Positions 52,948 to 61,794 of a stretch of DNA of 64,000 nt are shown in pieces (position 1 is the first letter of the stretch; the number at the start of each line of letters is the position of its first letter). The notes under the pieces were generated by a model. It did not search any database. It was not told the origin of the DNA and saw only the letters and a list, made by a program, of their open reading frames with translations. This stretch comes from Arthrobacter sp. U41 (GTDB lineage Bacteria > Actinomycetota > Actinomycetes > Actinomycetales > Micrococcaceae). A program made the position numbers and the translations under genes. The stretch covers positions 1,364,001-1,428,000 of the forward strand of contig NZ_CP015732.1 in NCBI RefSeq assembly GCF_001750145.1. The letters run 5' to 3'.

Positions 52948-53649
52948 TCAGACGTGCAGAACGTATTGCTTTAGATCATTCATGGTCTGCGTCATGTGGC
53001 TGTCCATCGCCTGGCGTGCCCGTTCGGGATCTCCGGATTCGAAGGCCTCTACGATGCGGCCATGTTCCTCAATCGCGTTGGCTTGAATCTGCACCACTTT
53101 GGACGTCTCTGCGCGCCGGGCAGCAAGCACAACGGACAGGGGCTTGAAGAGAACCGCTAGAAAAACATTTCCGGAGGCATGATGGATCACGTCGTGGAAC
53201 GCGAGATCCGCTTCGACGAAGTGGGCTACGTCGTTGGCTTGGTGGGCTGAACGCATCGCAGCAAGGTGCCTGCGGATGCTCTCGAGATCCTCAGCTGACA
53301 TGCGTTCGGCGGCGAGTTCCGCCGCTCCCGTCTCGAGCATCCGCCGCAGTTCGATCAATTGGATGGAGGCCAAAGCATCATTTTCGCCCTCGGAAACTGC
53401 GCGCAAAACCGCCTCCATTGTCGTCCAGCGGTTTAGCGGATTCACAAACGTTCCGCGGCCACGCTCAATGCGCACAACACCTTGCGCTTCCAAAGTCTTG
53501 ACCGCTTCGCGGATGGTCATCCGGCTGACTTCTTGTTGCGTCGTGAGCTCCAGCTCGCCGGGGAGGGTTGATCCAGGGGGAAACTCGCCGGACAGAATTC
53601 GGTTTAAAAGGTCATCGTAGACCATGCCGACCAGAGACTGACGTGCCAC
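52948..53649 (-). CDS. FadR-subfamily GntR regulator (FCD domain)
   Basis: 233 residues: winged helix at about 8-72 (YDDLLNRILSGEFPPGSTLP, SRMTIREAVKTLEAQGVVRI) and an FCD helical domain at about 90-225 with the metal-binding Asp/His pattern (FVEADLAFHDVIHHASGN, AIEEHGRIVEAFESGD). Such regulators sense organic or sugar acids. It diverges from the LtnD-like dehydrogenase, with palindromic sites between them, so it probably controls the acid-sugar genes. Confidence 0.9.
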   Translation of the reverse strand: MARQSLVGMVYDDLLNRILSGEFPPGSTLPGELELTTQQEVSRMTIREAVKTLEAQGVVRIERGRGTFVNPLNRWTTMEAVLRAVSEGENDALASIQLIELRRMLETGAAELAAERMSAEDLESIRRHLAAMRSAHQANDVAHFVEADLAFHDVIHHASGNVFLAVLFKPLSVVLAARRAETSKVVQIQANAIEEHGRIVEAFESGDPERARQAMDSHMTQTMNDLKQYVLHV

Positions 53650-53713
53650 GTTGACCTTCCTGACTGTTGTCTGTTCATCATACGGTGACGGCTGGGGAAC
53701 GAACCCTCTTCCA

Positions 53714-53727
53714 CGTATATATATACG
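53714..53727. promoter_or_regulatory. Palindromic candidate operator in the divergent promoter
   Basis: CGTATATATATACG is a perfect 14-bp palindrome, followed by GATGTCAGATGTATGATC with a GATnnnnnnATC-type dyad. It lies 65 bp upstream of the FadR-type gene and 82 bp before the dehydrogenase start. AT-rich sequence of this kind also fits a -10 region. Confidence 0.5.
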
Positions 53728-53808
53728 ATGTCAGATGTATGATCTACGGTACGTGGGGCCGTGAATAAGCATCCGGCGACCGAAGTAATTACTCTAGGAG
53801 GTAAAACC

Positions 53809-54720
53809 ATGGCACCGACAAACCACGCCGGCGTTTCAACTATCGCAGTGCTGGGACTTGGCGCTATGGGCCTGCCAATGGCAGCTCGCCTAGCCGGTCA
53901 GCTAACTGTTCGCGGCTTCGATATTAATGAAGGCCGCCGGAGGCTGGGCAACAACGCCGGCATAGAAACTTTTGATTCCGCTCGCGAAGCAGCGGCCGGA
54001 GCGAGCGTGGTTCTGGTCGCCGTGCGTAACGGCGACCAACTCAACGAAGTACTGTTTGGCCCGAACGGGGTTGCCGAGATCCTCACCCCTGACTCCGTCG
54101 TGATCCTGACCAGCACCGTCGGCACAGACTCAGTCCCCGCCGCGGTGGACGGACTGGCCAAGTACGGCATCGCATTGGTGGATGCCCCGCTGTCCGGCGG
54201 CCCCCTGCGCGCGGGTGCAGGAGATCTGCTGATCGTTGTAGGCGCAGAGCCCAAGGCATTGCAACGTGCCCGCCCTGTTCTGGAACTGCTCGGGTCCACT
54301 ATCACCGTCGTCGGAGATAGGCCCGGGGACGGCCAGGCCCTGAAGACCGTAAACCAACTGCTCTGCGGGGTGCACATTGCAGCAGCAGCCGAGGCTCTGG
54401 CGCTGGCAGATGCCCTCGGCCTTGATCTGGACAAGACGCTCGAGGCACTTCAAGCGGGGGCGGCAGGGTCGTTCATGTTGTCCAACCGGGGTCCGCGAAT
54501 GATTCAGGCCTATGACGATGACGGCGCCGAAGTATTGAGCCGTCTGGATATTTTCGTTAAGGACATGGGAATTGTGGGCCAGGCGACACGTACCGCTGGA
54601 CTGCCGTCACCAGTGGCTGCTGCCGCCGAGCAGCTCTACCTGCTGGGTCAGGCGCAGGGCCTGGGCGCTGCGGATGATTCCGCAGTCATCAGCGTCGTTG
54701 CACCTGCCAAGCGTTCCTGA
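53809..54720 (+). CDS. L-threonate/D-erythronate-type 2-dehydrogenase (LtnD-like, 3-HIBADH family)
   Basis: 303 residues from ATG 53809, chosen for the AGGAGG eight bases before; GTG 53761 is in frame but weaker. NAD fold IAVLGLGAMGLPMAARLAG near residue 14, substrate loop DAPLSGGPLRAGAG near 124 and catalytic Lys in GQALKTVNQLLCG near 178. The family oxidises four-carbon acid sugars at C2 when next to DUF1537 kinases. It heads the plus-strand pair with an aldolase 19 bp downstream. Confidence 0.85.
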   Translation: MAPTNHAGVSTIAVLGLGAMGLPMAARLAGQLTVRGFDINEGRRRLGNNAGIETFDSAREAAAGASVVLVAVRNGDQLNEVLFGPNGVAEILTPDSVVILTSTVGTDSVPAAVDGLAKYGIALVDAPLSGGPLRAGAGDLLIVVGAEPKALQRARPVLELLGSTITVVGDRPGDGQALKTVNQLLCGVHIAAAAEALALADALGLDLDKTLEALQAGAAGSFMLSNRGPRMIQAYDDDGAEVLSRLDIFVKDMGIVGQATRTAGLPSPVAAAAEQLYLLGQAQGLGAADDSAVISVVAPAKRS

Positions 54721-54739
54721 CCAACAAGAGGGAGAACCC

Positions 54740-55594
54740 ATGCGCACTCAACTCGACGTTCTAGTCACTTCTTCACTGGCCCGCGGAGCAGCCGTGCCGG
54801 CTTTCACCTGCTATGACTTCACCACGGCGCTGGCCATCGTGGAGGCCGCTGAAGCTGCCGGCGCGGGGGTCATTTTGCTTGTTGCTCCAAAGGCCGCCGC
54901 TTCGACATCCGGGCTTCGGCTGGTCCGAGCCCTGCGTGGGCTCGCCGACTCTGCCGCGGTTCCTGTTTGCGTCCAGCTCGACCATGCAAGCAACCTCGAA
55001 GCCATTAGGGCAGCGGTGGCGGCTGGCGCGGACGCGGTCTTGGTGGACGGGTCGGCTATGGATTATGAAGCGAACATCCAGCTGGTCCGGTCCGCACGGG
55101 ATGCTATCGGCGACTCCAGCATTGTGCTGGAGGCTGAGCTTGGCGGGCTAGCCGGGGATGAGGACAGAGCTTTCGCCATGAAGGCCGCCGGACTAACCGA
55201 TCCCGGCAAGGTGGCTGACTTTGTGACCCGCAGTGGTGCTCAGTTGCTCGCCGTTGCCGTCGGTAACGTGCACGGAAAATATGTGGGCGCGCCCGAGCTC
55301 CGCTGGGATCTCCTTCAGGCCATCTCAACCAGAACCAACATTCCTTTGGTACTCCATGGAGCGTCCGGGGTGCCTGCAGAAGATCTGGCCGCGACTCCTG
55401 AAATGGGGGTGGGGAAGGTCAACTTTAATACAGAGCTGCGCACCGGCGTTTTATCTGTTCTGGAAAGGCAAATCTTGCCCCACCGCAGCGACGGGGAGAA
55501 TCTGCTGGGATTGTTGGGAGTATGGCAGGCGACCGTGCGGGGCTTCACTGGGGCGTCTCTGGATACGCTGTCGGGACGCGCGGCCATCAGGTAG
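54740..55594 (+). CDS. Class II (zinc) aldolase, KbaY/GatY/Fba-like
   Basis: 284 residues from ATG 54740 (GGGAG upstream). QLDHASNLEAIRAAVAAGAD (Zn His), AVGNVHGKYVG (Zn His), VLHGASGVPAEDL (Zn His) and KVNFNTELR are the family's active-site blocks. Such enzymes split ketose 1,6-bisphosphates or other phosphorylated keto-acids into DHAP and an aldehyde. In known acid-sugar pathways this role is taken by OtnC or a decarboxylating PdxA2, so an aldolase here hints at another substrate. Confidence 0.87.
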   Translation: MRTQLDVLVTSSLARGAAVPAFTCYDFTTALAIVEAAEAAGAGVILLVAPKAAASTSGLRLVRALRGLADSAAVPVCVQLDHASNLEAIRAAVAAGADAVLVDGSAMDYEANIQLVRSARDAIGDSSIVLEAELGGLAGDEDRAFAMKAAGLTDPGKVADFVTRSGAQLLAVAVGNVHGKYVGAPELRWDLLQAISTRTNIPLVLHGASGVPAEDLAATPEMGVGKVNFNTELRTGVLSVLERQILPHRSDGENLLGLLGVWQATVRGFTGASLDTLSGRAAIR

Positions 55595-55627
55595 TCATCG
55601 CTCAGTTTCAGCGATGACTACCTGATG
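55585..55627. terminator. 18-bp perfect hairpin between convergent genes
   Basis: CATCAGGTAGTCATCGCT (55585-55602) and its exact reverse complement (55610-55627) with a 7-nt loop. It includes the aldolase stop codon. No T-run follows, but the stem is strong and symmetric, so it may end transcription from both sides. Confidence 0.65.
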
Positions 55628-55743
55628 AGGGGAACACATTGGGCAGGAAGCTACGATCGTAGGCGCGTCAGTCTCCAAATGCGGAGCGCCAGACATGCCT
55701 TAGCCCGTTTACCCCGACCGTAATACCCCGGCGCGAAAAGTCC

Positions 55744-56580
55744 TTAAATCTGAGGAAAATCGAATGTAGCGGGATCCCCGCTGGTGCGCAGACCGGACTC
55801 GAGCCCCGAGATCAAAACAACCTCCTGCTCACTCAGGGAGAAATCGAAGACGTCGATGTTTTCCTGTATGCGTTCAGCAGCGACCGACTTGGGAATCACT
55901 ATGTGTCCAAGTTGCAGATGCCACCGCAGGATGATCTGGGCGGGCGTGACTCCATGCGTTTCGGCGAGTCTCCGTACGACGGCACTATTCAGGTCCTCCC
56001 CTTGGCCGAGAGGGCTGTAGGCCTCAACGGCAATCCCCCGGGCGGCCGAGTAGCGGGTCAGGTCCGCTTGCTGGAAGCTCGGGTGGAGCTCGATCTGGTT
56101 TACGGCCGGGACGATTTCGCCCTCGGCCAGGATGCGGTCGAGGTGCGGTTCCAGGAAGTTGGACACTCCAATGGCCCGAACGGCACCCTCCGCGTAGAGC
56201 TTCTCGAGTGCCTTCCAGCTGTCGACGAAACGGTTGTGGCGCGGGTAGGGCCAGTGGATTAAATACAGGTCTATGACGTCGACTCCCAACTCCCTACGAC
56301 TATCCTCGAAAGCGGCCAGGGCGCTTTCATAGCCCTGATCGGCGTTGCGTAGTTTAGTCGTGATGAAGATCTCGTCCCGGGGGATTCCGCTGTTCCGGAC
56401 TGCCTGGCCGACGCCCGCTTCGTTGGCGTAGGCCGCTGCGGTGTCGATATGGCGGTAGCCAGCATCCAGAGCCAGTTCAGTGGCACCTCGAACTTCGTCC
56501 GGTTCGATCTGGTAGACACCGAAGCCGAGCTGCGGGACCTTTACGGCGTTGTTGAGGACAATTGATGGAACGGTTGACAC
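55744..56580 (-). CDS. Aldo/keto reductase (AKR5-like, 2,5-diketo-D-gluconate reductase type)
   Basis: 278 residues from GTG 56580 (AGAGAA upstream). Complete tetrad: Asp and Tyr in HIDTAAAYANEAGVG, Lys in IFITTKLRNAD, and His in LIHWPYPRH. NADPH pocket VIPKSVAAERIQENIDVFDF is as in AKR5. It reduces keto or aldehyde sugars/acids. It is followed (upstream on the same strand) by a second AKR 132 bp away. Confidence 0.88.
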   Translation of the reverse strand: MSTVPSIVLNNAVKVPQLGFGVYQIEPDEVRGATELALDAGYRHIDTAAAYANEAGVGQAVRNSGIPRDEIFITTKLRNADQGYESALAAFEDSRRELGVDVIDLYLIHWPYPRHNRFVDSWKALEKLYAEGAVRAIGVSNFLEPHLDRILAEGEIVPAVNQIELHPSFQQADLTRYSAARGIAVEAYSPLGQGEDLNSAVVRRLAETHGVTPAQIILRWHLQLGHIVIPKSVAAERIQENIDVFDFSLSEQEVVLISGLESGLRTSGDPATFDFPQI

Positions 56581-56712
56581 TGGTTCTCTTTTCGGTTGGG
56601 TTGGTCTCTTCGTCAGGACCGTCAGGGCTGACGGCGCTGGTACTTCCACTTGTTATCCCTACGTCGCATTTGCCCGGGGCCAGGAGCGTCCGGGCTCCCT
56701 GAGGGAAAGGGT

Positions 56713-57690
56713 CTACCTGTTGTAGCTTGACATGGGGCCGCGCAGCATCTTTCCGACGTCATCGCAGGCAGCCACTATTTCGGCAGGAAGCGGGCCCTCT
56801 TGCGCAACTCTGATGTTGAATTGCATTTGCTCGACGCCAGAAGCGCCCAGCAGGATGGCGCCGACAGCCCGCTGGCTTATCAGCCAACGCAACGAGAGTT
56901 CGACGAGCGTGATGCCGTTACTGTTGGAGATTTCCTTAAGCAAATCGATTGCGGCGAAAAGCCGTTGGTCCCAATACCGCTTCTTGTACATGTCGGCCAG
57001 TTTTGAACTTCCGAACCGTCCTTCAGCGGGCATCTCCGTGAAATTGTGCTTTCCCGTGAGCAAGCCGCCGCCCAGGGGGTTGTAGACCATGGTCAGCAGG
57101 CCGGTTGTCGCAGCGAACTCGACGTACTCCTCTTCGATTCGTCTGGCCACCAGGTTGAAGAGCTGCTGAGCTACAACGGGACGCGGTGTGCCGATGGCAT
57201 CCGCGGCGTGGTTCAGTTCGCTGATCTGCCATGCTGCGAAGTTCGAGACACCCAGAGCACCGATGGTGCCCTGCTGAACTAACTCCGCAATGGCACCCAT
57301 TGTCTCCTGCACGGGCGTGGCACGGTCCGGCTGGTGTAGATAGAACAGGTCGATGCGGTCCACACCCAGCCGGCGAAGACTGCCGTGCACAGACCGGTGC
57401 AGACCGGCGGCGGAGAGCGGCGGGTACTCGCCCGCATCAGGATGCGGGATGCCTGCCTTGGTCGCGAGCAGAAAGGAATTTCGGCGCTTTGGCAGGAGGG
57501 ACGCGAGTATTTCTTCGCTGGCTCCGCCTGCATAGCCGTTGGCCGTGTCAATGACGGTCACCCCCGCGTCCAACGCAGCATCCACCATCGAAGCAGCCCC
57601 GTCCGCGTCGACGGTATCTCCGAAAGCCATTGTGCCGAGAACCAATTGCGAGATGGGCAAATCAAGGCCTTCAACGCGCGTTCCGTGCAT
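56713..57690 (-). CDS. Aldo/keto reductase (YccK/IolS-type)
   Basis: 325 residues from ATG 57690 (AAGGAAG upstream). VLGTMAFGDTVDADGAASMV, DTANGYAGGASEEIL, LATKAGI, LHQPD and VSNFAAWQI follow the AKR11-13 pattern, with the catalytic Asp/Tyr/Lys/His. NADP(H)-dependent reduction of a sugar-acid aldehyde is likely from the neighbourhood. It diverges from the kinase at 57908. Confidence 0.88.
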   Translation of the reverse strand: MHGTRVEGLDLPISQLVLGTMAFGDTVDADGAASMVDAALDAGVTVIDTANGYAGGASEEILASLLPKRRNSFLLATKAGIPHPDAGEYPPLSAAGLHRSVHGSLRRLGVDRIDLFYLHQPDRATPVQETMGAIAELVQQGTIGALGVSNFAAWQISELNHAADAIGTPRPVVAQQLFNLVARRIEEEYVEFAATTGLLTMVYNPLGGGLLTGKHNFTEMPAEGRFGSSKLADMYKKRYWDQRLFAAIDLLKEISNSNGITLVELSLRWLISQRAVGAILLGASGVEQMQFNIRVAQEGPLPAEIVAACDDVGKMLRGPMSSYNR

Positions 57691-57751
57691 TGCGGTACTT
57701 CCTTTGGCGAAGTGTCCTCTTATCGGACTCCTAATCCTGTCAGTATTGCGC

Positions 57752-57779
57752 GAAACACGCAACTTGCGTAGCGTGTTTC
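57752..57779. promoter_or_regulatory. Inverted repeat in the divergent promoter of the kinase operon
   Basis: GAAACACGC (57752-57760) and GCGTGTTTC (57771-57779) are exact complements around a 10-nt spacer. DeoR-type regulators often bind such repeats, and a DeoR gene ends this operon. The site lies between the AKR (57690) and the kinase (57908). Confidence 0.55.
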
Positions 57780-57907
57780 TCGCAAGGGTGGATCCTGTCG
57801 TTATGATTCTTTCGGGCGTCGTCATGGAAGGAACCATTCCAGGCGGCGTGCCGGCCGATGACTACACGGCTCCCGAAACAGACACCCAGAAGTGCGAAGA
57901 GGTCCGA

Positions 57908-59245
57908 ATGAAGCGCATTATTGCCATCGCAGATGACCTTTCAGGCGCTGCCGAAACAGCAGCGGCCCTCACGCAGCTCTCTGCGCAGATGCCGCAACCC
58001 GGCGGCGATGTAAACTTCGACACAGCACATATCGTGCTGGTTCCGGAAGATCCTGAGGTCGCCGGGTTCGAGCACCCCGGGCATTCATGCGTGGTCTTTG
58101 ATTCGGACAGTCGCAGGGTGGATGCCCACGAGGCGTCCGTGCGGCTGGAAACGCTCTTGCGGCGCATATATGAAAGCAGGGGACGTGATCCCCTCGTCTT
58201 TCTCAAGGTCGATTCCCTTCTACGCGGTCACATGTCCGCCGAGATCGGAGTACTGCTCAAGCGGGGCCCGATTATATTCGCTCCCGCACTCCCGGTGCTG
58301 GGTCGCAGCACGGTTGGCGGAGTCGTTCACAGCGCCGGCATTCCCTTAAACGAGTCCTCACTCTGGTCTGCCGAAAGGAAAGCGGCACCGGCAACAATTG
58401 CGGACGCATTGACGCCGCTGGCCTCAGGGCTGGTCGGGTTGAACACCATCCGCGGCGACACAAGAGAACTGGACCGGGTTCTCAGTGAGCTAGCAGATCG
58501 CCACGCAATCGCAGTTTGCGATGCCGAAACCACGGAAGATCTCGACATTATCGCCGCGGCAGCCCTAAGGGGGAAGGGAATCCAGTTAGCCGGCGCTTCA
58601 GCCCTCGCGGCGGCACTCTTCCGCGCCGTGGACTCAACACGGCCCCCTTCAGTACGGAAAATCGATCGGGATCGGGGCGAACATGCGGACCCTTCCCCGA
58701 CCATCGAGGCCAGCTTGCGCCGGAAATCCGAACTGAAACCAGTACTCCTGGTTGTCGGTACAGCATCAACGCAGAGCCGAACTCAATTGCAGACCCTGGC
58801 CTCCTCCGGAGTCGGGCTGTTTACAGTGACCCCGGCTGAGCTTCTCACCGGCACCGCCGATTCCACCGCCCTGCGCACGGCATTGCTGACCGGGCCGGTC
58901 GCAGTGAGTATCAGCGCGACGGAGACCGCCAATGAGACCTCCACGCTACTGACCGCAGCTCTCGCACGGTTCATCGCTCCGATTGCCGAACGGCTTCCCC
59001 TGGTGCTCACCGGTGGCGAAACGGCACGTGCCGTCTTGAACGCCCTGTACGTCCATTGGCTCGAACCCATCGCCGAAATCGAACACGGTGCGGTGCTGTC
59101 ACGGACCGACCACGACACGATTGTCGTCACTAGACCCGGCACATTCGGCGGCCCCGACAGCCTGCGCACCATTCTTGGCTACATTCACTCACATCTGGCA
59201 TCCGAGACGGCAAGTCCGCACATGCCAGGAAAGGCACACGCATGA
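57908..59245 (+). CDS. Four-carbon acid sugar kinase (DUF1537 family, first copy)
   Basis: 445 residues from ATG 57908. N-terminal domain RIIAIADDLSGAAETAAALT, FLKVDSLLRGHMSAEIGVLL and FAPALPVLGRSTVGG bind the acid sugar; the C-terminal NBD has LVVGTASTQSRTQL, LVLTGGETARAVLNAL and VTRPGTFGGPDSLR. DUF1537 enzymes phosphorylate D-threonate, D-erythronate or 3-keto acids. Next to a PdxA2-like gene, the D-threonate/D-erythronate 4-kinase role is likely (DtnK/OtnK type). It overlaps the PdxA-like gene by ATGA. Confidence 0.87.
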   Translation: MKRIIAIADDLSGAAETAAALTQLSAQMPQPGGDVNFDTAHIVLVPEDPEVAGFEHPGHSCVVFDSDSRRVDAHEASVRLETLLRRIYESRGRDPLVFLKVDSLLRGHMSAEIGVLLKRGPIIFAPALPVLGRSTVGGVVHSAGIPLNESSLWSAERKAAPATIADALTPLASGLVGLNTIRGDTRELDRVLSELADRHAIAVCDAETTEDLDIIAAAALRGKGIQLAGASALAAALFRAVDSTRPPSVRKIDRDRGEHADPSPTIEASLRRKSELKPVLLVVGTASTQSRTQLQTLASSGVGLFTVTPAELLTGTADSTALRTALLTGPVAVSISATETANETSTLLTAALARFIAPIAERLPLVLTGGETARAVLNALYVHWLEPIAEIEHGAVLSRTDHDTIVVTRPGTFGGPDSLRTILGYIHSHLASETASPHMPGKAHA

Positions 59246-60264
59246 AAACCCTTGATCCAAACGACGTTCCCTTCATCGCCGTCACAATGGGCGACGGCGC
59301 AGGCGTAGGACCTGAAGTCGTGGTCGCTGCGCTCCTGGACCCGCACGTGAATGCGGAATGCCGGCCCGTCGTCATTGGCGATGCTCTCCGGCTGCGGAAA
59401 GCCGCCGGTCTCCTTGGCGTCAAGTCCACCATCGTGCGGATCGACAGCGTCAGCGATGCCATATTCGCGCCGGGTCGCATTAACGTCATTGACCTTGCAT
59501 TGCTTCCGGAAGATCTCCCCTGGGGGCAGCTTTCCGCCCTCGCCGGGAACGCGGCATACGAATACATCAGAGTCGCTGCAGAGTTGGCCATGTCCGGCGA
59601 CGTCCAGGCAATCTGCACCGCTCCCTTGAATAAAGAGGCACTACACGCGGCCGGCCACATCTACCCGGGCCACACAGAGCTCCTGGCCAGCCTCACCGGC
59701 ACAGACGAGGTATCCATGATGCTGTCGACCAGCAAGATCAAGGTCATCCACGTGACCACACACATTGGTTTGGTAGACGCAGTAAAGAAGATCAACCCCG
59801 GCTTGGTGGAACGCACGATTCGGCGGGGGCATCAGGCACTTGTGCGGGCGGGCATCCCTAACCCGAAAATCGGTGTCTGTGCCATCAACCCGCACGCCGG
59901 CGAGGGCGGACTATTCGGCCAGGGGGAAGAAGCGGAAAAAATCGAACCAGGTGTCCGTGCCGCGCGTGAATCCGGCATCGATGTCTACGGTCCGCTGCCG
60001 GCCGACACACTTTTCTTCTTGGCAGGTCGCGGCGACTATGACCTTGTAGTAGCGATGTACCACGACCAGGGCCATGGCCCTGTCAAGGTTCTGGGAATCG
60101 AAGCCGGCGTGAACATTACCGTGGGGATGCCCGTCATCCGGACATCGGTGGATCACGGTACCGCCTTCGACATCGCAGGCAAGGGCATCGCGGACCCGCA
60201 GAGCATGGTCGAAGCGTTGCATCAGGCTGCCGAAATGGCTGCCCGACCGCCGGCCGATGGATAG
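59242..60264 (+). CDS. PdxA2-like 4-phospho-acid-sugar dehydrogenase
   Basis: 340 residues, PdxA family with VTMGDGAGVGPEVVVAAL, the metal-binding YPGHTELLA and MYHDQGHGPVKVLG, and the signature TSVDHGTAFDIAGKG. PdxA makes the pyridoxal precursor; PdxA2 forms act on 4-phospho-D-threonate or D-erythronate, giving DHAP and CO2. The kinase overlap (ATGA) supports the catabolic role. Confidence 0.88.
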   Translation: MKTLDPNDVPFIAVTMGDGAGVGPEVVVAALLDPHVNAECRPVVIGDALRLRKAAGLLGVKSTIVRIDSVSDAIFAPGRINVIDLALLPEDLPWGQLSALAGNAAYEYIRVAAELAMSGDVQAICTAPLNKEALHAAGHIYPGHTELLASLTGTDEVSMMLSTSKIKVIHVTTHIGLVDAVKKINPGLVERTIRRGHQALVRAGIPNPKIGVCAINPHAGEGGLFGQGEEAEKIEPGVRAARESGIDVYGPLPADTLFFLAGRGDYDLVVAMYHDQGHGPVKVLGIEAGVNITVGMPVIRTSVDHGTAFDIAGKGIADPQSMVEALHQAAEMAARPPADG

Positions 60265-60300
60265 ACACTCCGGGAACCCCCATCGGAAAGGAAAGACAGC

Positions 60301-61077
60301 ATGAGATCCTCGGACATTCGCAGGGAGGAAATAGTCAGCTTGGCCACCATGGCGGGCACGGCCAACGTTGAGGACCTGTCCAGCCAATTCGGCGTCACCC
60401 CTTCAACAATTCGCCGGGATCTCGCCGCGCTGGACGCACAGGGCAGGCTGGCGCGAACCTACGGTGGCGCGCTCGGCCTGATCCCGCATCCCGAATCCTC
60501 ATTACGCCAGCGCATGGGGGTGGCCTACGAAGAAAAGCAAGCCATCGCACGATGGGCCGCGGCCCAGGTGAAGCCCGGCGAAAGTCTGCTCCTGGATGCC
60601 GGCTCCACCGTCGCCGCCGTCGCGCGTGAGCTGCGTTCCGCCAAAGACCTTCGCGTGGCATCCGTCGGGCTGACGGTGCTCGAGGAACTCTCCGACGCCG
60701 AAGGTATCCAACTTGACTGTCTGGGGGGGCGAGTTCGCCGGCTGAGCCAGAGTCTCCTCGGTCCGCTGACAGAAGCCGCACTGGAACGAATGACCTTTGA
60801 TCGCGCCTTTCTGAGCGCCGACGCCGTCATGGCAGGCAGAGGCATCTGCGAAGCAGACCTAGAACAAACCAGGCTGAAAGAACTAATGGCTCAGAGAGCA
60901 GAGAAAGTCTATGTGCTTGCGCATGCAACCAAGCTGGGCAAGAGCCCATTCCACGCGTGGGCTCACCTCCCGTTGCCGTGGATTCTCGTAACGGACGATT
61001 CCGCGACTGAGGAAGACATCGAACCCTTCACTGCCGAGGGGATCGAAGTCATTGTCGTGGACCGCGCCGAACCCTGA
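60301..61077 (+). CDS. DeoR-family repressor of sugar(-acid) metabolism
   Basis: 258 residues: helix-turn-helix at about 6-58 (RREEIVSLATMAGTANVEDL, GVTPSTIRRDLAALDAQGRL) and a DeoRC sensor domain (SLLLDAGSTVAAVARELRSA, DRAFLSADAVMAGRGICEAD). The DeoRC fold binds phosphorylated sugars. It is the third gene of the kinase/PdxA2 operon, 36 bp after PdxA2, and probably represses it via the repeat at 57752. Confidence 0.9.
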   Translation: MRSSDIRREEIVSLATMAGTANVEDLSSQFGVTPSTIRRDLAALDAQGRLARTYGGALGLIPHPESSLRQRMGVAYEEKQAIARWAAAQVKPGESLLLDAGSTVAAVARELRSAKDLRVASVGLTVLEELSDAEGIQLDCLGGRVRRLSQSLLGPLTEAALERMTFDRAFLSADAVMAGRGICEADLEQTRLKELMAQRAEKVYVLAHATKLGKSPFHAWAHLPLPWILVTDDSATEEDIEPFTAEGIEVIVVDRAEP

Positions 61078-61218
61078 CTCCAGCGCCAGCCAATCTGCTT
61101 GCCTGATACGTCCAGCAGGGCCGCTGACGGTTGCTTGACAGCTTGACTTGCCCGAAGAATTGGTCAGATCTTGAAGACTGAGTCTCAGGCCGCTTGATCA
61201 GGGTCCTGAATGACGAAG

Positions 61219-61434
61219 TCAGCGGTTGTAGAGGGTCTCGATGTAGTCAAGGATCGTGTTTGCAAGGTCGCCCCGGGTCATTCCGCGTATCTGGTCCAGC
61301 AGTTCGATCTGCGTCACCGACGCCTCACCCCTCCGGGCCACATCAATAGCACCCTGGCGGAACTCAGCCCCATAAGTCGCATGCATCGTCAACACCCTTC
61401 CACGAGCCAACGCCCGCCAGGTCAGGGAGTCCAC
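61219..61434 (-). pseudogene. Collapsed IS3-family transposase remnant (orfA/orfB fusion)
   Basis: The frame reads from YGAEFRQGAIDVARRGEAS and VTQI (the start of an IS3-type orfA) directly into ELLDQIRGMTRGDLANTILD and YIETLYNR (the end of orfB). Everything between, including the DDE catalytic core, is missing. After NR a stop replaces the usual RR-H-S-x-L motif, although LRHSGP is still readable in the next codons. It is a deletion scar in the acid-sugar island. Confidence 0.7.
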
Positions 61435-61722
61435 AAAACCGGGGCAGTCCCGAACCAGCCCACGACCCTCCGCCCGAACGAGTCCATCACGGATCAGCAG
61501 CAGACGTTGCTCGCCCTCGTAGACCGCCGGCGGAGAGTTCTGCGATCACCGTGTGGATCCTTTTGGGGTGCGGCTCGTCATCGCCCAGAAGCCGGGGCGC
61601 ACCTGCGAATCTCAGCCGCCGCCTTCAGCTGACGGGTCCATTTCCGGCGTTGAGTTCATGAGGGTTCATCGGGAGACCTGAGACCCAGGTAAGCGTTGAT
61701 TCCAAATTGGGACCCTAGGGTA
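61435..61722. other. Non-coding decayed stretch beside the IS3 remnant
   Basis: No coherent gene is seen on either strand; codon use and frames break repeatedly. It may be more insertion-sequence debris. It ends at the promoter of the next operon. Confidence 0.5.
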
Positions 61723-61752
61723 TTGACAAGCCCGGACCGCTCCGGAAAGATA
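61723..61752 (+). promoter_or_regulatory. Sigma70-type promoter for the racemase/kinase operon
   Basis: TTGACA at 61723-61728, an 18-bp spacer, and AAGATA at 61747-61752. The -35 is a perfect match; the -10 is acceptable. The ATG of the racemase-like gene is 43 bp beyond. Confidence 0.6.
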
Positions 61753-61794
61753 AGTTGTAAGTCATCAGACATCCGGCGTCATACCAAGAAGGGG

